Part shown: positions 1 through 8,342 of the stretch, one piece after another
How the letters are laid out: each line of letters begins with the position of its first letter
Position numbering within the stretch: the first letter of the stretch is position 1
From: Mycobacterium sp.
GTDB taxonomy: Bacteria > Actinomycetota > Actinomycetes > Mycobacteriales > Mycobacteriaceae
Length of the DNA: 64,000 bases
Direction of reading: 5' to 3'
Assembly: GCA_023264735.1 (NCBI GenBank)
Contig: JAHFVD010000036.1
Location: 1-64,000, forward strand
The notes under the pieces: generated by a model
The model's input: the letters and a program-made list of their open reading frames with translations, nothing else
What the model was told of the DNA's origin: nothing
Databases searched by the model: none
Translations under genes and position numbers: made by a program

Positions 1-964
1 CCCGCGTCTTGGCCAGGCTGGCGACGGTGGTCACCAGCAGCACCACCCCGATCACGCCGATCGACATCCCCGTCGAGATCACCGGCACCGCAACATGCTC
101 GCCGCCATTGATGAACGGCAGGCTGTTCTCGTGCAGCGCGTGCAGCACCAGCTTGACGCCGATGAACGCCAGGATCAGCGACAGGCCGTAGGACAGGTAG
201 ATCAGCCGGTCCAGCAGCCCGCCGATCAGGAAGTACAACTGGCGTAACCCCATCAACGCGAACGCGTTGGCGGTGAACACGATATACGGCTGCGCGGTCA
301 GGCCGTAGATCGCCGGGATCGAGTCCAGCGCGAACAGCACATCGGTGAACCCGATGGCGATGAGCGCCAACAACATCGGCGTGACGGTCCGCTTGCCGTC
401 GAGCTTGGTGAGGAACTTGTCGCCGTCGTAGGTGTCGGTGGTCGCGACGAACCGGCGCACCAGCGCGATGATCCGGCTGTCGCGTTTCTCCTCGACCTCC
501 TTCTCGTGGCCCGCTTCCTTCGCGAGCTTGACGGCGGTGAGTACCAAGAAGATTCCGAAGAGGTAGAACACCCAGCTGAACGAGCTGATCGCCGCGGCAC
601 CGACCGCGATGAACCCCGCGCGCATCACCAGCGCCAGCACGATGCCGATCAGCAGCAGCTTCTGCTGGAACTCCCGCGGCACCGCGAACGTCCCCATGAT
701 GACCGTGAACACGAACAGGTTGTCGACGCTGAGCGCCTTCTCGGTGACGTACCCGGCGAAGTACTCACCGGCGAACTGGCCACCCCAGAGCCACCACACG
801 ACGAACCCGAACACCACCGCCAGGCCGATGTACACCGACGACCAGATGGCCGATTCGCGGAACGTCGGCTCGTGCGGCACCCGCACGTGCGCGTAGAAAT
901 CGAAGACGAACAACCCGAGTATCACCGCGCACGTGACCACCCACACCAGCAACGAGACGCTCAT
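1..964 (-). CDS. TerC/Alx-family integral membrane protein (C-terminus beyond the window)
   Basis: Polytopic membrane protein of the TerC family, whose members are linked to tellurite resistance and manganese or metal export. About 321 codons are visible; the 3' end runs off the left edge. Family signatures are clear: the acidic intramembrane motif LSVDNLF (Asp81, Asn82) and the second motif FTDVLFALDSIP (Asp208, Asp214), separated by a charged cytoplasmic loop (about residues 148-192). I chose ATG 964 (MSVSLLVWV); an in-frame ATG lies 9 nt upstream at 973. The gene begins 10-19 nt after the stop of the universal stress protein gene, so it is probably the last known member of the tctCBA transcript. 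The family call is firm. The transported substrate is not known. Confidence 0.93.
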   Translation of the reverse strand, partial: MSVSLLVWVVTCAVILGLFVFDFYAHVRVPHEPTFRESAIWSSVYIGLAVVFGFVVWWLWGGQFAGEYFAGYVTEKALSVDNLFVFTVIMGTFAVPREFQQKLLLIGIVLALVMRAGFIAVGAAAISSFSWVFYLFGIFLVLTAVKLAKEAGHEKEVEEKRDSRIIALVRRFVATTDTYDGDKFLTKLDGKRTVTPMLLALIAIGFTDVLFALDSIPAIYGLTAQPYIVFTANAFALMGLRQLYFLIGGLLDRLIYLSYGLSLILAFIGVKLVLHALHENSLPFINGGEHVAVPVISTGMSIGVIGVVLLVTTVASLAKTR

Positions 965-982
965 GCCCTCCATTATTCGGCA

Positions 983-1369
983 TTAGCCAGGCTTGACCGC
1001 GAGCACAGGTTTTGGGCATTCCATCAGCAGTTGCTGCGCGACGCTGCCGAGGAGCAGTTTGCCAACGGGATTACGGTGTTTGAGGCCGATCACCAGCAGC
1101 TCGGCTTCGGGCCGTTCCATCGCCTCCAGCAGCGCGTCGGCGGCATACACCCCGACGGGTTGGGACAGCGCGTAACGCACCCCGGAGTTGTTCAGGTGTT
1201 CCTCGATGTCGGCCACCTGCCCGGGCTGGGCGAACGCGGCGTCGATATAGGAATCCCCCGGTGTCGAGTTGACCACCAGCAGATCGGTGTCTCGCAGAGT
1301 GGCCTCGGCGATGCCGGCGTCCAGCGCCGCCCTGCCGAACTGGTCGTTGGTGTATCCGACGACGATCAT
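983..1369 (-). CDS. Universal stress protein (UspA) domain protein, 128 aa
   Basis: Single-domain UspA-type protein. It opens with the usual beta strand (MIVVGYTN) and ends with the nucleotide-binding signature [16 protein letters not shown] followed by [10 protein letters not shown], which resembles the ATP-binding G-x2-G-x9-G-S pattern. The length is normal for a one-domain Usp. The ATG (1369-1367) overlaps the TGA of tctA (1368-1366) in an ATGA arrangement, which argues for translational coupling with the transporter and decides the start; the open frame extends upstream but that part is shadow. Usp genes are often attached to TRAP or tripartite tricarboxylate carriers, where a regulatory role has been proposed; that role is inference here. 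Confidence 0.93.
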   Translation of the reverse strand: MIVVGYTNDQFGRAALDAGIAEATLRDTDLLVVNSTPGDSYIDAAFAQPGQVADIEEHLNNSGVRYALSQPVGVYAADALLEAMERPEAELLVIGLKHRNPVGKLLLGSVAQQLLMECPKPVLAVKPG

Positions 1370-2907
1370 GATGCCTGCGCCTTCTCTCGCTGATCCTTGT
1401 CGTCCTCGACCACCAGCAGTGTCTCCTCGTCGCGGTGCAGGAGTCGCAGCACCAGCGGGATCGCGAGCAGCACCGCCATGCACACGTACGTCACGATGGC
1501 CACCGGCTCGGTGAAAAGGCTTGACCACTCGCCCCCGCCGAGCTGCAGGCTCTGGCGCAATTGGCGCTCGATGCGCGGACCCAGGATGACGCCGATGATC
1601 AGCGGCAGTACCGGAAGGCCGAACCGGCGCATCATCAGGCCGAGCAGTCCGAACAGCAGCAGCAGCGCCAGATCCAGCGGCTGGACGTTCACCGCGAACG
1701 CCCCGAGCGTGGCGAAGAACAGGATGCCGGCGTACAGATACGGCCGCGGCGTGCGCAGCAGCTTGGCCCACAGCGGCGCCAGCGGCAGGTTGAGCACCAA
1801 CAGCAGGAAGTTGCCGATGAACAGGCTGGCGATCAGCGTCCAGATCAGCAGCGGCTCCTTACTGAAAAGCGTTGGGCCGGGCTGGATTCCATAGGATACG
1901 AAAGCGGTGAGCATGACCGCGGCGGTGGCGTTGGTCGGCAGGCCCAGCGATAGCATCGGCACCAGGGTGCCTGCGGCGGAGGCGTTGTTGGCCGCCTCAG
2001 GGCCGGCCACCCCTTCGATCGCGCCCCGCCCGAACTCCTCCGGATGCTTGGACAGCTTCTTCTCGGTGATGTAACTCAGGAACGTGGGCAGCTCAGCGCC
2101 GCCTGCGGGTAGCGCACCGAACGGGAACCCGAACGCGGTGCCGCGCAACCATGGCTTCCAGGACCGTCGCCAGTCATCGCGCCCCATCCACGGCCGGCCG
2201 ACCGGGATCACATCGGCCGGGCGCCGGCGCAGGTGCGCGGCCACCCAGAGTGCCTCTCCCACAGCGAAGATCGCGACCGCGATCACCACGATGTCGATGC
2301 CGTCGGAGAGCTGAGGGATACCGAACGTGGCGCGTGGCTGGCCGGTCAGGAAGTCGATGCCGACGATGCCGATCGCCAGACCGAGCACCAACGAGATGGC
2401 GCCGCGCAGCTTCGACGAGCCCAGCACCGCGGTCACCGCCACCAGTGCGAAGAGCATGATCGCCAGGTACGACGGCGCGCCAAGGGTGACGGCGAAGCGC
2501 GAGATCGCGGGTGCGAACGCGGCCAGCAGAACGGTGCCGATGGTGCCCGCGACGAACGAGCCGATGGCCGCGGTGGCCAATGCCTGCGCGGCTCGGCCTG
2601 CTTTCGCCATCTTGTTGCCCTCGATCGCGGTGATCACCGACGACGACTCCCCCGGTGTGTTCAGCAGGATCGAGGTGGTGGACCCGCCGTACATACCGCC
2701 GTAGAAGATGCCGGCGAACATGATGAATGCCGCACTGGGGCTGACGTTGTAGGTGATCGGAAGCAGCAGGGCCACCGTCATGGCCGGTCCGATCCCGGGC
2801 AGCACCCCTACCGCGGTGCCCAGCAGCACCCCGATCACGGCGTACAGCAGGTTCATCGGAGTCGCCGCCTCGGCGAACCCCTGTAACAGCCAGTTGAAGT
2901 TGTCCAT
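1366..2907 (-). CDS. tctA: Tripartite tricarboxylate transporter, large membrane subunit TctA
   Basis: Large integral membrane subunit of a tripartite tricarboxylate transporter (TTT), 513 aa, the usual length. The N-terminal family signature is present ([20 protein letters not shown], about residues 30-49), followed by the glycine-rich [20 protein letters not shown]. TctA forms the ion-coupled translocation channel in the cytoplasmic membrane and takes substrate from the periplasmic-type binding protein TctC. It starts at ATG 2907, one base from the stop of tctB, and overlaps the USP gene by 4 nt. The substrate (citrate, other tricarboxylates or aromatic acids) cannot be read from the sequence. 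Confidence 0.97.
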   Translation of the reverse strand: MDNFNWLLQGFAEAATPMNLLYAVIGVLLGTAVGVLPGIGPAMTVALLLPITYNVSPSAAFIMFAGIFYGGMYGGSTTSILLNTPGESSSVITAIEGNKMAKAGRAAQALATAAIGSFVAGTIGTVLLAAFAPAISRFAVTLGAPSYLAIMLFALVAVTAVLGSSKLRGAISLVLGLAIGIVGIDFLTGQPRATFGIPQLSDGIDIVVIAVAIFAVGEALWVAAHLRRRPADVIPVGRPWMGRDDWRRSWKPWLRGTAFGFPFGALPAGGAELPTFLSYITEKKLSKHPEEFGRGAIEGVAGPEAANNASAAGTLVPMLSLGLPTNATAAVMLTAFVSYGIQPGPTLFSKEPLLIWTLIASLFIGNFLLLVLNLPLAPLWAKLLRTPRPYLYAGILFFATLGAFAVNVQPLDLALLLLFGLLGLMMRRFGLPVLPLIIGVILGPRIERQLRQSLQLGGGEWSSLFTEPVAIVTYVCMAVLLAIPLVLRLLHRDEETLLVVEDDKDQREKAQAS

Positions 2908-3423
2908 CTAGAGAATCCCGTCCAAGATGCCTGCGGGCAGCGGGATTCCGAGCCCTGAGTAGAACGCGTAGAAGCTGGCCAATGCGAGGATCACGCCGAT
3001 GACGAGGTTACGCACGTAGTGCTTGCTGCCCAGAACCGTTGCCGCACCAGTGAAGAACAGCGCGCTCGTGATCACCCAGCCCACCGGATTGACCAACAGG
3101 ATCATCGCGACGAACAGCGCGATCAGCAGGCCGACGGTGCGCCAGTCCCCCGGCGCCTCGGGATCGATGTCTTCACCGGCGTCGGCCTCGCCCTTGCTGC
3201 CGCGCGGGATCGCGACGGCCAGGACCACCGCGAGCAGTAGCGCGGCAGCACCGATGACCAACGGAAAGAACTTGGGCCCAACGGGATCCACCTTGGCGAA
3301 ACCCTCATCCAGCGTCAGTCCGTTGTAGACCAGGAATCCGCCGACGAGCGCCAGCACGGCGACCACGATGTACTGCGCATAGTCGACGGTGCGCGTCGCT
3401 GCCTGTTTGTCGTCAATGCTCAC
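2908..3423 (-). CDS. tctB: Tripartite tricarboxylate transporter, small membrane subunit TctB
   Basis: Small TTT membrane subunit, 171 aa, with about four hydrophobic segments: one near residues 16-38, one near 55-75, and two in the C-terminal half after an acidic linker (EADAGEDIDPEA). I chose GTG 3423, because GTGA overlaps the TGA of tctC (3422-3420). The open frame continues upstream inside tctC, but that stretch is not membrane-like. Its position between tctC and tctA in a tight operon supports the call, since TctB itself diverges strongly between species. Confidence 0.93.
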   Translation of the reverse strand: MSIDDKQAATRTVDYAQYIVVAVLALVGGFLVYNGLTLDEGFAKVDPVGPKFFPLVIGAAALLLAVVLAVAIPRGSKGEADAGEDIDPEAPGDWRTVGLLIALFVAMILLVNPVGWVITSALFFTGAATVLGSKHYVRNLVIGVILALASFYAFYSGLGIPLPAGILDGIL

Positions 3424-4427
3424 AGCAGCCCCAATTCGGTCAGAGTCGACGAGACCCGGTTGTCCTGGTCTTTGAGGAATTGTTCGAAGTCCGCACCGGT
3501 GACGAAGGCGTCCGTCCAGCCGTTCTTGACCAACGCGTCCTTCCATTGCTGCGTGCCGTGCATCTCTTCGAGCGACTTCACCATCTCCCGCTTGGCGGTG
3601 TCCGAAATACCCTGTGGCGCAAGCACACCACGCCAGTTCGCGAACGTGAGATCGATACCGGCTTCCTTGAGCGTTGGCGCATCGATACCCTCGACACGCT
3701 TCTCGCTGGACACCGCGAGCACCCGCAGCTGGCCCGCCTCGATCTGGTCGATGAGCTCGCCGGGGCTGGAGGTTCCCACGGTGATCTTCTTGCCGAGCAG
3801 TGCGGTCAGGAGGTCGCCGCCGCCGTCATAGGTGATGAAATTGACCTGTTTCGGGTCCACGCCGACCTTCTTCGCGACTTCCATCGGGAACAGGTGATCG
3901 GGGCCGCCGGGTGAGGAGCCCCCGCCGATCGTGATCTTGCTGGGATCGGCCTTCCATGCCGCGACGAAGTCACCCACCGTCTTGAACGGCGAATCGGCGG
4001 GGACGAAGATCGCCCCGGGGTCCTCGATCAACTTGGCGATGGCCGTCGCATCGGAGGCCTTGATCTTGGATCCGTTGGTGTAGGTGGCGCCGACCACGCC
4101 CAGACCCATCGTCATCATCAGGTCGTCGTTGCCCCGCTCGTTCATGAGCCGGGCCATCGCGACGGTGCCACCGGCGCCGAGGACGTTGAACACCTCGACG
4201 CGGCCGGTGATGTCCTGGTCCTCCATGATCTTCACCGCCGTCCGCGCGGTCAGGTCGTAGCCGCCGCCGGGGCTGTTCGGCACCATCATCCGCAGCCGGT
4301 GCAGGCCGGACGGATCGTCGCCTCGCGTCACGCCGCAGCCGGCGAGTAGCAGCGTCACGGCCAGCACGGTGGCGATCACCGCGAACCGCTTCGCGCGTCG
4401 TCGCACCATTCCTCGGCCCCATTTCAT
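3420..4427 (-). CDS. tctC: Tripartite tricarboxylate transporter substrate-binding lipoprotein TctC
   Basis: Extracytoplasmic substrate-binding protein of the Bug/TctC family, 335 aa. It has a basic N-terminus, a hydrophobic stretch and a lipobox LLAGC, so the mature protein should be lipid-anchored. Family motifs include MVPNSPGGGYDLTAR near the start of the mature domain and a glycine-rich GGGSSPGGPDHL loop. It is the first gene of the tctCBA-USP-TerC operon. It faces the sensor kinase gene across an 81-bp gap that holds a CRP-like palindrome. ATG 4427 is taken as the start; a second ATG six codons in is possible. Confidence 0.95.
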   Translation of the reverse strand: MKWGRGMVRRRAKRFAVIATVLAVTLLLAGCGVTRGDDPSGLHRLRMMVPNSPGGGYDLTARTAVKIMEDQDITGRVEVFNVLGAGGTVAMARLMNERGNDDLMMTMGLGVVGATYTNGSKIKASDATAIAKLIEDPGAIFVPADSPFKTVGDFVAAWKADPSKITIGGGSSPGGPDHLFPMEVAKKVGVDPKQVNFITYDGGGDLLTALLGKKITVGTSSPGELIDQIEAGQLRVLAVSSEKRVEGIDAPTLKEAGIDLTFANWRGVLAPQGISDTAKREMVKSLEEMHGTQQWKDALVKNGWTDAFVTGADFEQFLKDQDNRVSSTLTELGLL

Positions 4428-4474
4428 CGTTGGAAGAGTTCGTCTGTGATGTTCAGCAATACTGGTAGACAGAG

Positions 4475-4488
4475 GTGATGCAGGTCAC
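4475..4488. promoter_or_regulatory. CRP/FNR-like palindrome GTGA-N6-TCAC between tctC and the kinase gene
   Basis: A perfect dyad GTGA TGCAGG TCAC sits in the middle of the divergent 81-bp intergenic region. This is the core spacing used by CRP/FNR-family regulators, including mycobacterial CRP, whose sites contain a GTGA-type half. It is placed to affect either direction of transcription. Function is inferred from sequence only; the flanking bases do not extend the symmetry. Confidence 0.4.
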
Positions 4489-4508
4489 TCTTTGGGACGT
4501 AAAGGAAG

Positions 4509-6122
4509 TTGTGGTCGTTGTGGTCATCGCTGGTACGTAGCGGCCGGAGCCTTGCGGGCCAATTCCTCGCCTTCCAGCTTCTGGTGGTGGCGGTCGTGCT
4601 GATCGCGGTGGCGGCGGTCTCGATCGCCCAGTCGACCAAGGAGTTTCGCGACGTCCGCGGGCAGCGCATGATCGCGGTCGCCGAGAACGTCGCCTCGACC
4701 CCGCTGGTGCGGGATCGCTTCGCCGACCCCTTCGCCGCGCGGCTTCTGGCACCCGACGTCGACCGTGCGGTCGCCCTATCCGGAGCAGGCATGGCCGAGT
4801 TGATCGACCCGGCCGGCGTGGTGCGGGTGTCGTCAGATCCCTCGCGGGTCGGGCGGCAGGTGGATTTCGGGCCCAGCCGGGTCATCGAGGGCCGGGCGTG
4901 GTTCGGCGATCTCGACGTCGACGGCCATCACGCGCTGGTCGGTCAGGTCCCGATTCTGTCCACCGACGGCACGGTGCTCTCAGTGGTGTCCGTCAGCGAA
5001 CCGTATCCCTCGGTGTGGCAACTGCTCAGCGGAGCCGGTGAGCGATTACTGGCCTACCTCGGCCTAGGCGCGGCGCTCGGTCTGGTCGCCTCGTGGCTGC
5101 TGTCGCGGCGGATCAAACGTCACACCCGCGGGCTCGAAGTCGCCGAAATCGCCGGGCTGGCCGAGCATCGGGAAGCCTTGCTGCACAGCATTCGTGAGGG
5201 CGTGATCGGGGTGAACACCGACGGGGTGATCACGGTGGTCAACGACAGCGCCCAGGAGCTGCTCGGGATCGGCGCCGACGCCGTCAACCGCAGGGTGCGC
5301 GAGGCGGGCATCGACCCGGCGGTGGCCGACTTCCTGCTCTCCGGTGAGGACGGACACGACGTCGTCATCGCCACGCCTTACCGGGTACTGGCGCTCAACC
5401 GCCGGGCGGCGACCAGCCAGGGTCAGCGGATCGGCACCGTCACCACGATGCGGGACAGCACCGAACTGGCGTCCATGCAGGGCCAGTTGTCCTCGCACAA
5501 AAGCGTGACCGACACGCTGCGGGCCCAGACCCACGAGTTCGCCAACCAGCTGCACACCATCTCCGGGCTGGTGCAGCTGGGCGAGTACGACTCGGTGCGC
5601 GATTTGGTGGGTGCACTGACCCGTCGCCGGGCGGAGATCAGTGATGCTGTGACACAGCGCATTTCAGATCCCGCGGTGGCCGCTCTTCTGATCGCCAAGA
5701 CGACGCTGGCCGCCGAGAGCGGTGTGTCGCTGCAGTTGGCCGACGAATCGCACTTGGCGGCACTGAATCCCGCGCTGGCCACCGATGTCATCACGGTGCT
5801 TGGCAATCTGATCGACAACGCCGTCGACGCCTCGGAAGGAACGGCGACTGCTCGCGTGACGGTGCGCATCGACGACGCCGACGGTCTCGTCATCACGGTC
5901 GCCGACTCGGGACCCGGTGTGCCGCAGGACCAACGCAGCCAGATCTTCTCCCGCGGCGTGACGTCCAAACCGGAGGTTCCGGGCGGCCGCGGGATCGGCC
6001 TCGCGTTGGTCCGGCTGATCACCGCCCAGCACGGCGGCACAGCCGAAGTCGGCGACGGCGACGGTGGGGGTGCCGTGTTCGTCGCGCGGCTGCCGCGGGT
6101 CGAGTCGGTGACGCATGCGTGA
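4509..6122 (+). CDS. CitA/DcuS-type sensor histidine kinase
   Basis: Membrane sensor kinase of the citrate/dicarboxylate (CitA/DcuS/DctB-like) group, 537 aa. Order: TM1 (about 18-40), extracytoplasmic sensor domain (about 45-165), TM2 (about 180-198), cytoplasmic PAS domain (about 212-315), SpoOB-type dimerisation helix with the likely phospho-acceptor His342 in THEFANQLH, then the HATPase domain with N-box NLIDNAVD (434-440), DSGPG (466-470) and GGRGIGLAL (492-500). The start is uncertain: TTG 4509 is directly beside the AGGAAG sequence, while TTG 4518 has better spacing. The 3' end overlaps the response regulator gene. Divergence from tctC makes control of that transporter the natural inference. 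Confidence 0.95.
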   Translation: MWSLWSSLVRSGRSLAGQFLAFQLLVVAVVLIAVAAVSIAQSTKEFRDVRGQRMIAVAENVASTPLVRDRFADPFAARLLAPDVDRAVALSGAGMAELIDPAGVVRVSSDPSRVGRQVDFGPSRVIEGRAWFGDLDVDGHHALVGQVPILSTDGTVLSVVSVSEPYPSVWQLLSGAGERLLAYLGLGAALGLVASWLLSRRIKRHTRGLEVAEIAGLAEHREALLHSIREGVIGVNTDGVITVVNDSAQELLGIGADAVNRRVREAGIDPAVADFLLSGEDGHDVVIATPYRVLALNRRAATSQGQRIGTVTTMRDSTELASMQGQLSSHKSVTDTLRAQTHEFANQLHTISGLVQLGEYDSVRDLVGALTRRRAEISDAVTQRISDPAVAALLIAKTTLAAESGVSLQLADESHLAALNPALATDVITVLGNLIDNAVDASEGTATARVTVRIDDADGLVITVADSGPGVPQDQRSQIFSRGVTSKPEVPGGRGIGLALVRLITAQHGGTAEVGDGDGGGAVFVARLPRVESVTHA

Positions 6123-6780
6123 GGTGCTCGTGGTCGACGACGATTTCATGGTTGCCGACATCCACCGCCGCTTCGTCGACCGCATCGACGGGTTCCACAC
6201 CGTCGACGTGGCCCATACCGGCGGGGCCGCACTCGAAGCCGCGCACACGCTTCGCCCCGACCTCATCCTGCTCGACGTCTACCTTCCCGATATGACGGGC
6301 CTGCAGGTGCTACAGACGTTGCGCGCCGAAGGCGACCCGGTGGGCGTCATCATGATCACCGCGGCACGGGAATTGGACACCGTCGGCGGCGCCCTCGACG
6401 GCGGCGCCGCCGACTATCTGATCAAGCCGTTCGAGTTCGAGCAGCTGCGAACGAAATTGGCGTCATTCGCCGCCCGCGCCGACGCGCTGGGCGCCGACCA
6501 CGGCATCGACCAGAGCTTCGTCGACACCCTGTTCGGGCGTTCATCGGCCTCCGGTGGACCGCCGCCGATGCCCAAGGGGCTCGGCGCTGAGACAGGCCAG
6601 CTGGTGCTCGCCGCGGTGCGCGGAGCGGGCGAAGTGTCGGCGGCCGAATGCGCTGACCTGGTGGGGATCTCCCGGGTCAGCGCCCGGCGCTATCTCGAGT
6701 ACTTCTTGCGCACCGGCGCCCTCGGGCTGCGACTGCAGTACGGAGCGGGGCGCCCCGAGCGCCGCTACCACGTGATCTGA
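6115..6780 (+). CDS. CitB/DctR-type response regulator
   Basis: Two-component response regulator, 221 aa, partner of the preceding kinase (ATG lies inside the kinase's last codons, 8-nt overlap). The receiver domain holds the acidic pocket VVDDD, phospho-acceptor Asp54 in LILLDVYLPD, Thr82 in MITAAR and Lys104 in DYLIKPF. After a linker, the C-terminus (about 160-215, VSAAECADLVGISRVSARRY) is a winged-helix or HTH DNA-binding domain as in CitB/CitT regulators of C4-dicarboxylate and citrate uptake. Likely target: the tctCBA-USP-TerC operon next door, by context. Confidence 0.95.
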   Translation: MREVLVVDDDFMVADIHRRFVDRIDGFHTVDVAHTGGAALEAAHTLRPDLILLDVYLPDMTGLQVLQTLRAEGDPVGVIMITAARELDTVGGALDGGAADYLIKPFEFEQLRTKLASFAARADALGADHGIDQSFVDTLFGRSSASGGPPPMPKGLGAETGQLVLAAVRGAGEVSAAECADLVGISRVSARRYLEYFLRTGALGLRLQYGAGRPERRYHVI

Positions 6781-6835
6781 GCGCGGTGGCGCTCGCCGCG
6801 CGCCCTGCCCGACGCGCTGGCATGATCTGACGCTT

Positions 6836-7870
6836 ATGACAGTGCACCACCTTCCGGCGACGGCCCAGACGGTGCATTGGGGTTTCTTCGACCCACGGCA
6901 GGCTCCCGCACTGACCGTCGAATCCGGGGACCTGGTGGAGATCGAGACACTGACCCACCACGCCGGTGACGCCCCCGATCTGCTGATGGACGAGGACATC
7001 GAGCGAGTGTTCGCCGAGGTGGACGAGCGTGGGCCGGGACCGCACATCCTCACCGGACCGATCGCGGTCACCGGGGCGCGACCGGGTGACGTGCTGCAGG
7101 TCGACATCCTGGAGGCCACCCCGCGCCTGCCCTACGGCTCCAACCTCGCCGGGCATTGGGGCTTCCTGTACAACGAGATCCCCGTCGAGCGGGTCACCGT
7201 CTACGAGCTGGACGTCGAGGCGTTGCTGGGGCGCGCGCTGTTCGGCTACGACTGGACCGCGACCCCGCTGGCCAACGAGCCGGGCACGATCGTCGCACCC
7301 GACCCTGCACAACGGGAACCGGCGCTGCCCGGCGTCGTGGTGCCGCTGCGGCCGCACTTCGGCACGATGGGCGTGGCGCCGGCCGATCCGGTGCGGGTCT
7401 CGTCGGTGCCGCCCGGTGATCACGGCGGCAATGTCGACAACTGGCGCATCGGTGCCGGCGGGCGGATGTACTACCCGGTGCAAGTGCCCGGCGCACTGCT
7501 GTCGGTCGGCGATCCGCACGTCTCGCAGGGCGACGGTGAGGTCAGCGGTACCGCGCTGGAATCGTCGCTGAACGGGTTGTTGCGCTTGACGATTCGCCGT
7601 GACCTACCGTTCACGGTGCCGGTGCTGGAGACCGCAACCGAACTGCTGGTGCACGGATTCGGCGACAGCCTCGACGCGGCGATGAAATGCGCCACCCTGC
7701 GCACACTGCAGCTGCTAGAGAACCACTTCGGGTTGTCCCGCGCCGACGCGTACTCGTTCATGTCGGTGGCGGTGGACTTCACCGTCACCCAGGTGGTCGA
7801 CCAGCGTCAGGGCGTACACGGCCGAATCGACAAACGCTGCTTCCCGCGCTGGCACAATCCAGCGGTATGA
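6836..7870 (+). CDS. fmdA: Acetamidase/formamidase family protein
   Basis: Member of the FmdA/AmdA family that hydrolyses short-chain amides to the acid and ammonia, 344 aa, a normal length for the short actinobacterial branch. Typical features are the N-terminal HHLPATAQTVHWGFFDP, the TGPIAVTGARPGDVLQVDI segment and the GDVHA-equivalent GDPHVSQGDGEVSG, which contains metal-binding type residues. The start is ATG 6836. The stop codon overlaps the ATG of the following RidA-like gene (ATGA). Substrate specificity cannot be decided from the sequence. Confidence 0.93.
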   Translation: MTVHHLPATAQTVHWGFFDPRQAPALTVESGDLVEIETLTHHAGDAPDLLMDEDIERVFAEVDERGPGPHILTGPIAVTGARPGDVLQVDILEATPRLPYGSNLAGHWGFLYNEIPVERVTVYELDVEALLGRALFGYDWTATPLANEPGTIVAPDPAQREPALPGVVVPLRPHFGTMGVAPADPVRVSSVPPGDHGGNVDNWRIGAGGRMYYPVQVPGALLSVGDPHVSQGDGEVSGTALESSLNGLLRLTIRRDLPFTVPVLETATELLVHGFGDSLDAAMKCATLRTLQLLENHFGLSRADAYSFMSVAVDFTVTQVVDQRQGVHGRIDKRCFPRWHNPAV

Positions 7871-8271
7871 CGGGTATCCGCGCCTTCACCTTCACCGTCG
7901 CTGACGGCGTTCCGCCCGCGGTGGCGCCGTTCTCACACGCGACCGCGGCCGGCCAGACCCTCCACGTCACCGGGCAGATGCCAACCGACACCACCGGATC
8001 GCTGGTGGGTGACGACGTCGCCAGCCAGACCGATCAGGTGCTGACCAATCTGCTGCGGGTCACCGAGCTGTGCGGTGGCGGGCTGGCCGACGTGGTGTCG
8101 GTGCGCGCATTTCTGACCGACTGGACCGACTATGCCGCGTTCAATGCGGCGTACGCGCCGTGGTTTCCGGACCGGCTGCCGAGCCGAACATGTGTCGGCA
8201 CCAATGGGCTCGCCGTGGGCGCCCTCGTGGAGATCGACTGGGTGTGCTGGCGCGCTGATGGGTGGGCGTAG
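7867..8271 (+). CDS. RidA/YjgF/Rid-family protein
   Basis: Small Rid-family protein, 134 aa, start ATG 7867 overlapping the fmdA stop. The order of motifs is typical: FSHATAAGQTLHVTGQMPTD near the N-terminus, a helical SQTDQVLTNLLRV, and the PSRTCVG loop containing Arg107, which matches the arginine that RidA uses to bind the carboxylate of imine/enamine intermediates. Family members deaminate reactive enamines or act in catabolic steps. The tight coupling to an amidase suggests a role in nitrogen-compound catabolism (inference). Confidence 0.92.
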   Translation: MTGIRAFTFTVADGVPPAVAPFSHATAAGQTLHVTGQMPTDTTGSLVGDDVASQTDQVLTNLLRVTELCGGGLADVVSVRAFLTDWTDYAAFNAAYAPWFPDRLPSRTCVGTNGLAVGALVEIDWVCWRADGWA

Positions 8272-8284
8272 ACGCAGCACAGTC

Positions 8285-8315
8285 ATCCCGGCCAGCGGGA
8301 ACTGAAAGCCGGGAT
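8285..8315. other. Inverted repeat between the RidA-like and sulfotransferase genes
   Basis: Perfect 8-bp arms ATCCCGGC and GCCGGGAT separated by 15 nt lie in the 71-bp gap. It could form a hairpin between transcription units, but no T-run follows, so it is not a convincing intrinsic terminator. Confidence 0.35.
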
Positions 8316-8342
8316 CGGCGCTGAGCATTAAGGTGCGTGGAC

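Noticed and set aside
506..1393. Plus-strand open frame of 295 codons opposite TerC and the stress protein
   Set aside because: TerC on the other strand has clear membrane segments and acidic motifs; this frame is only its mirror.
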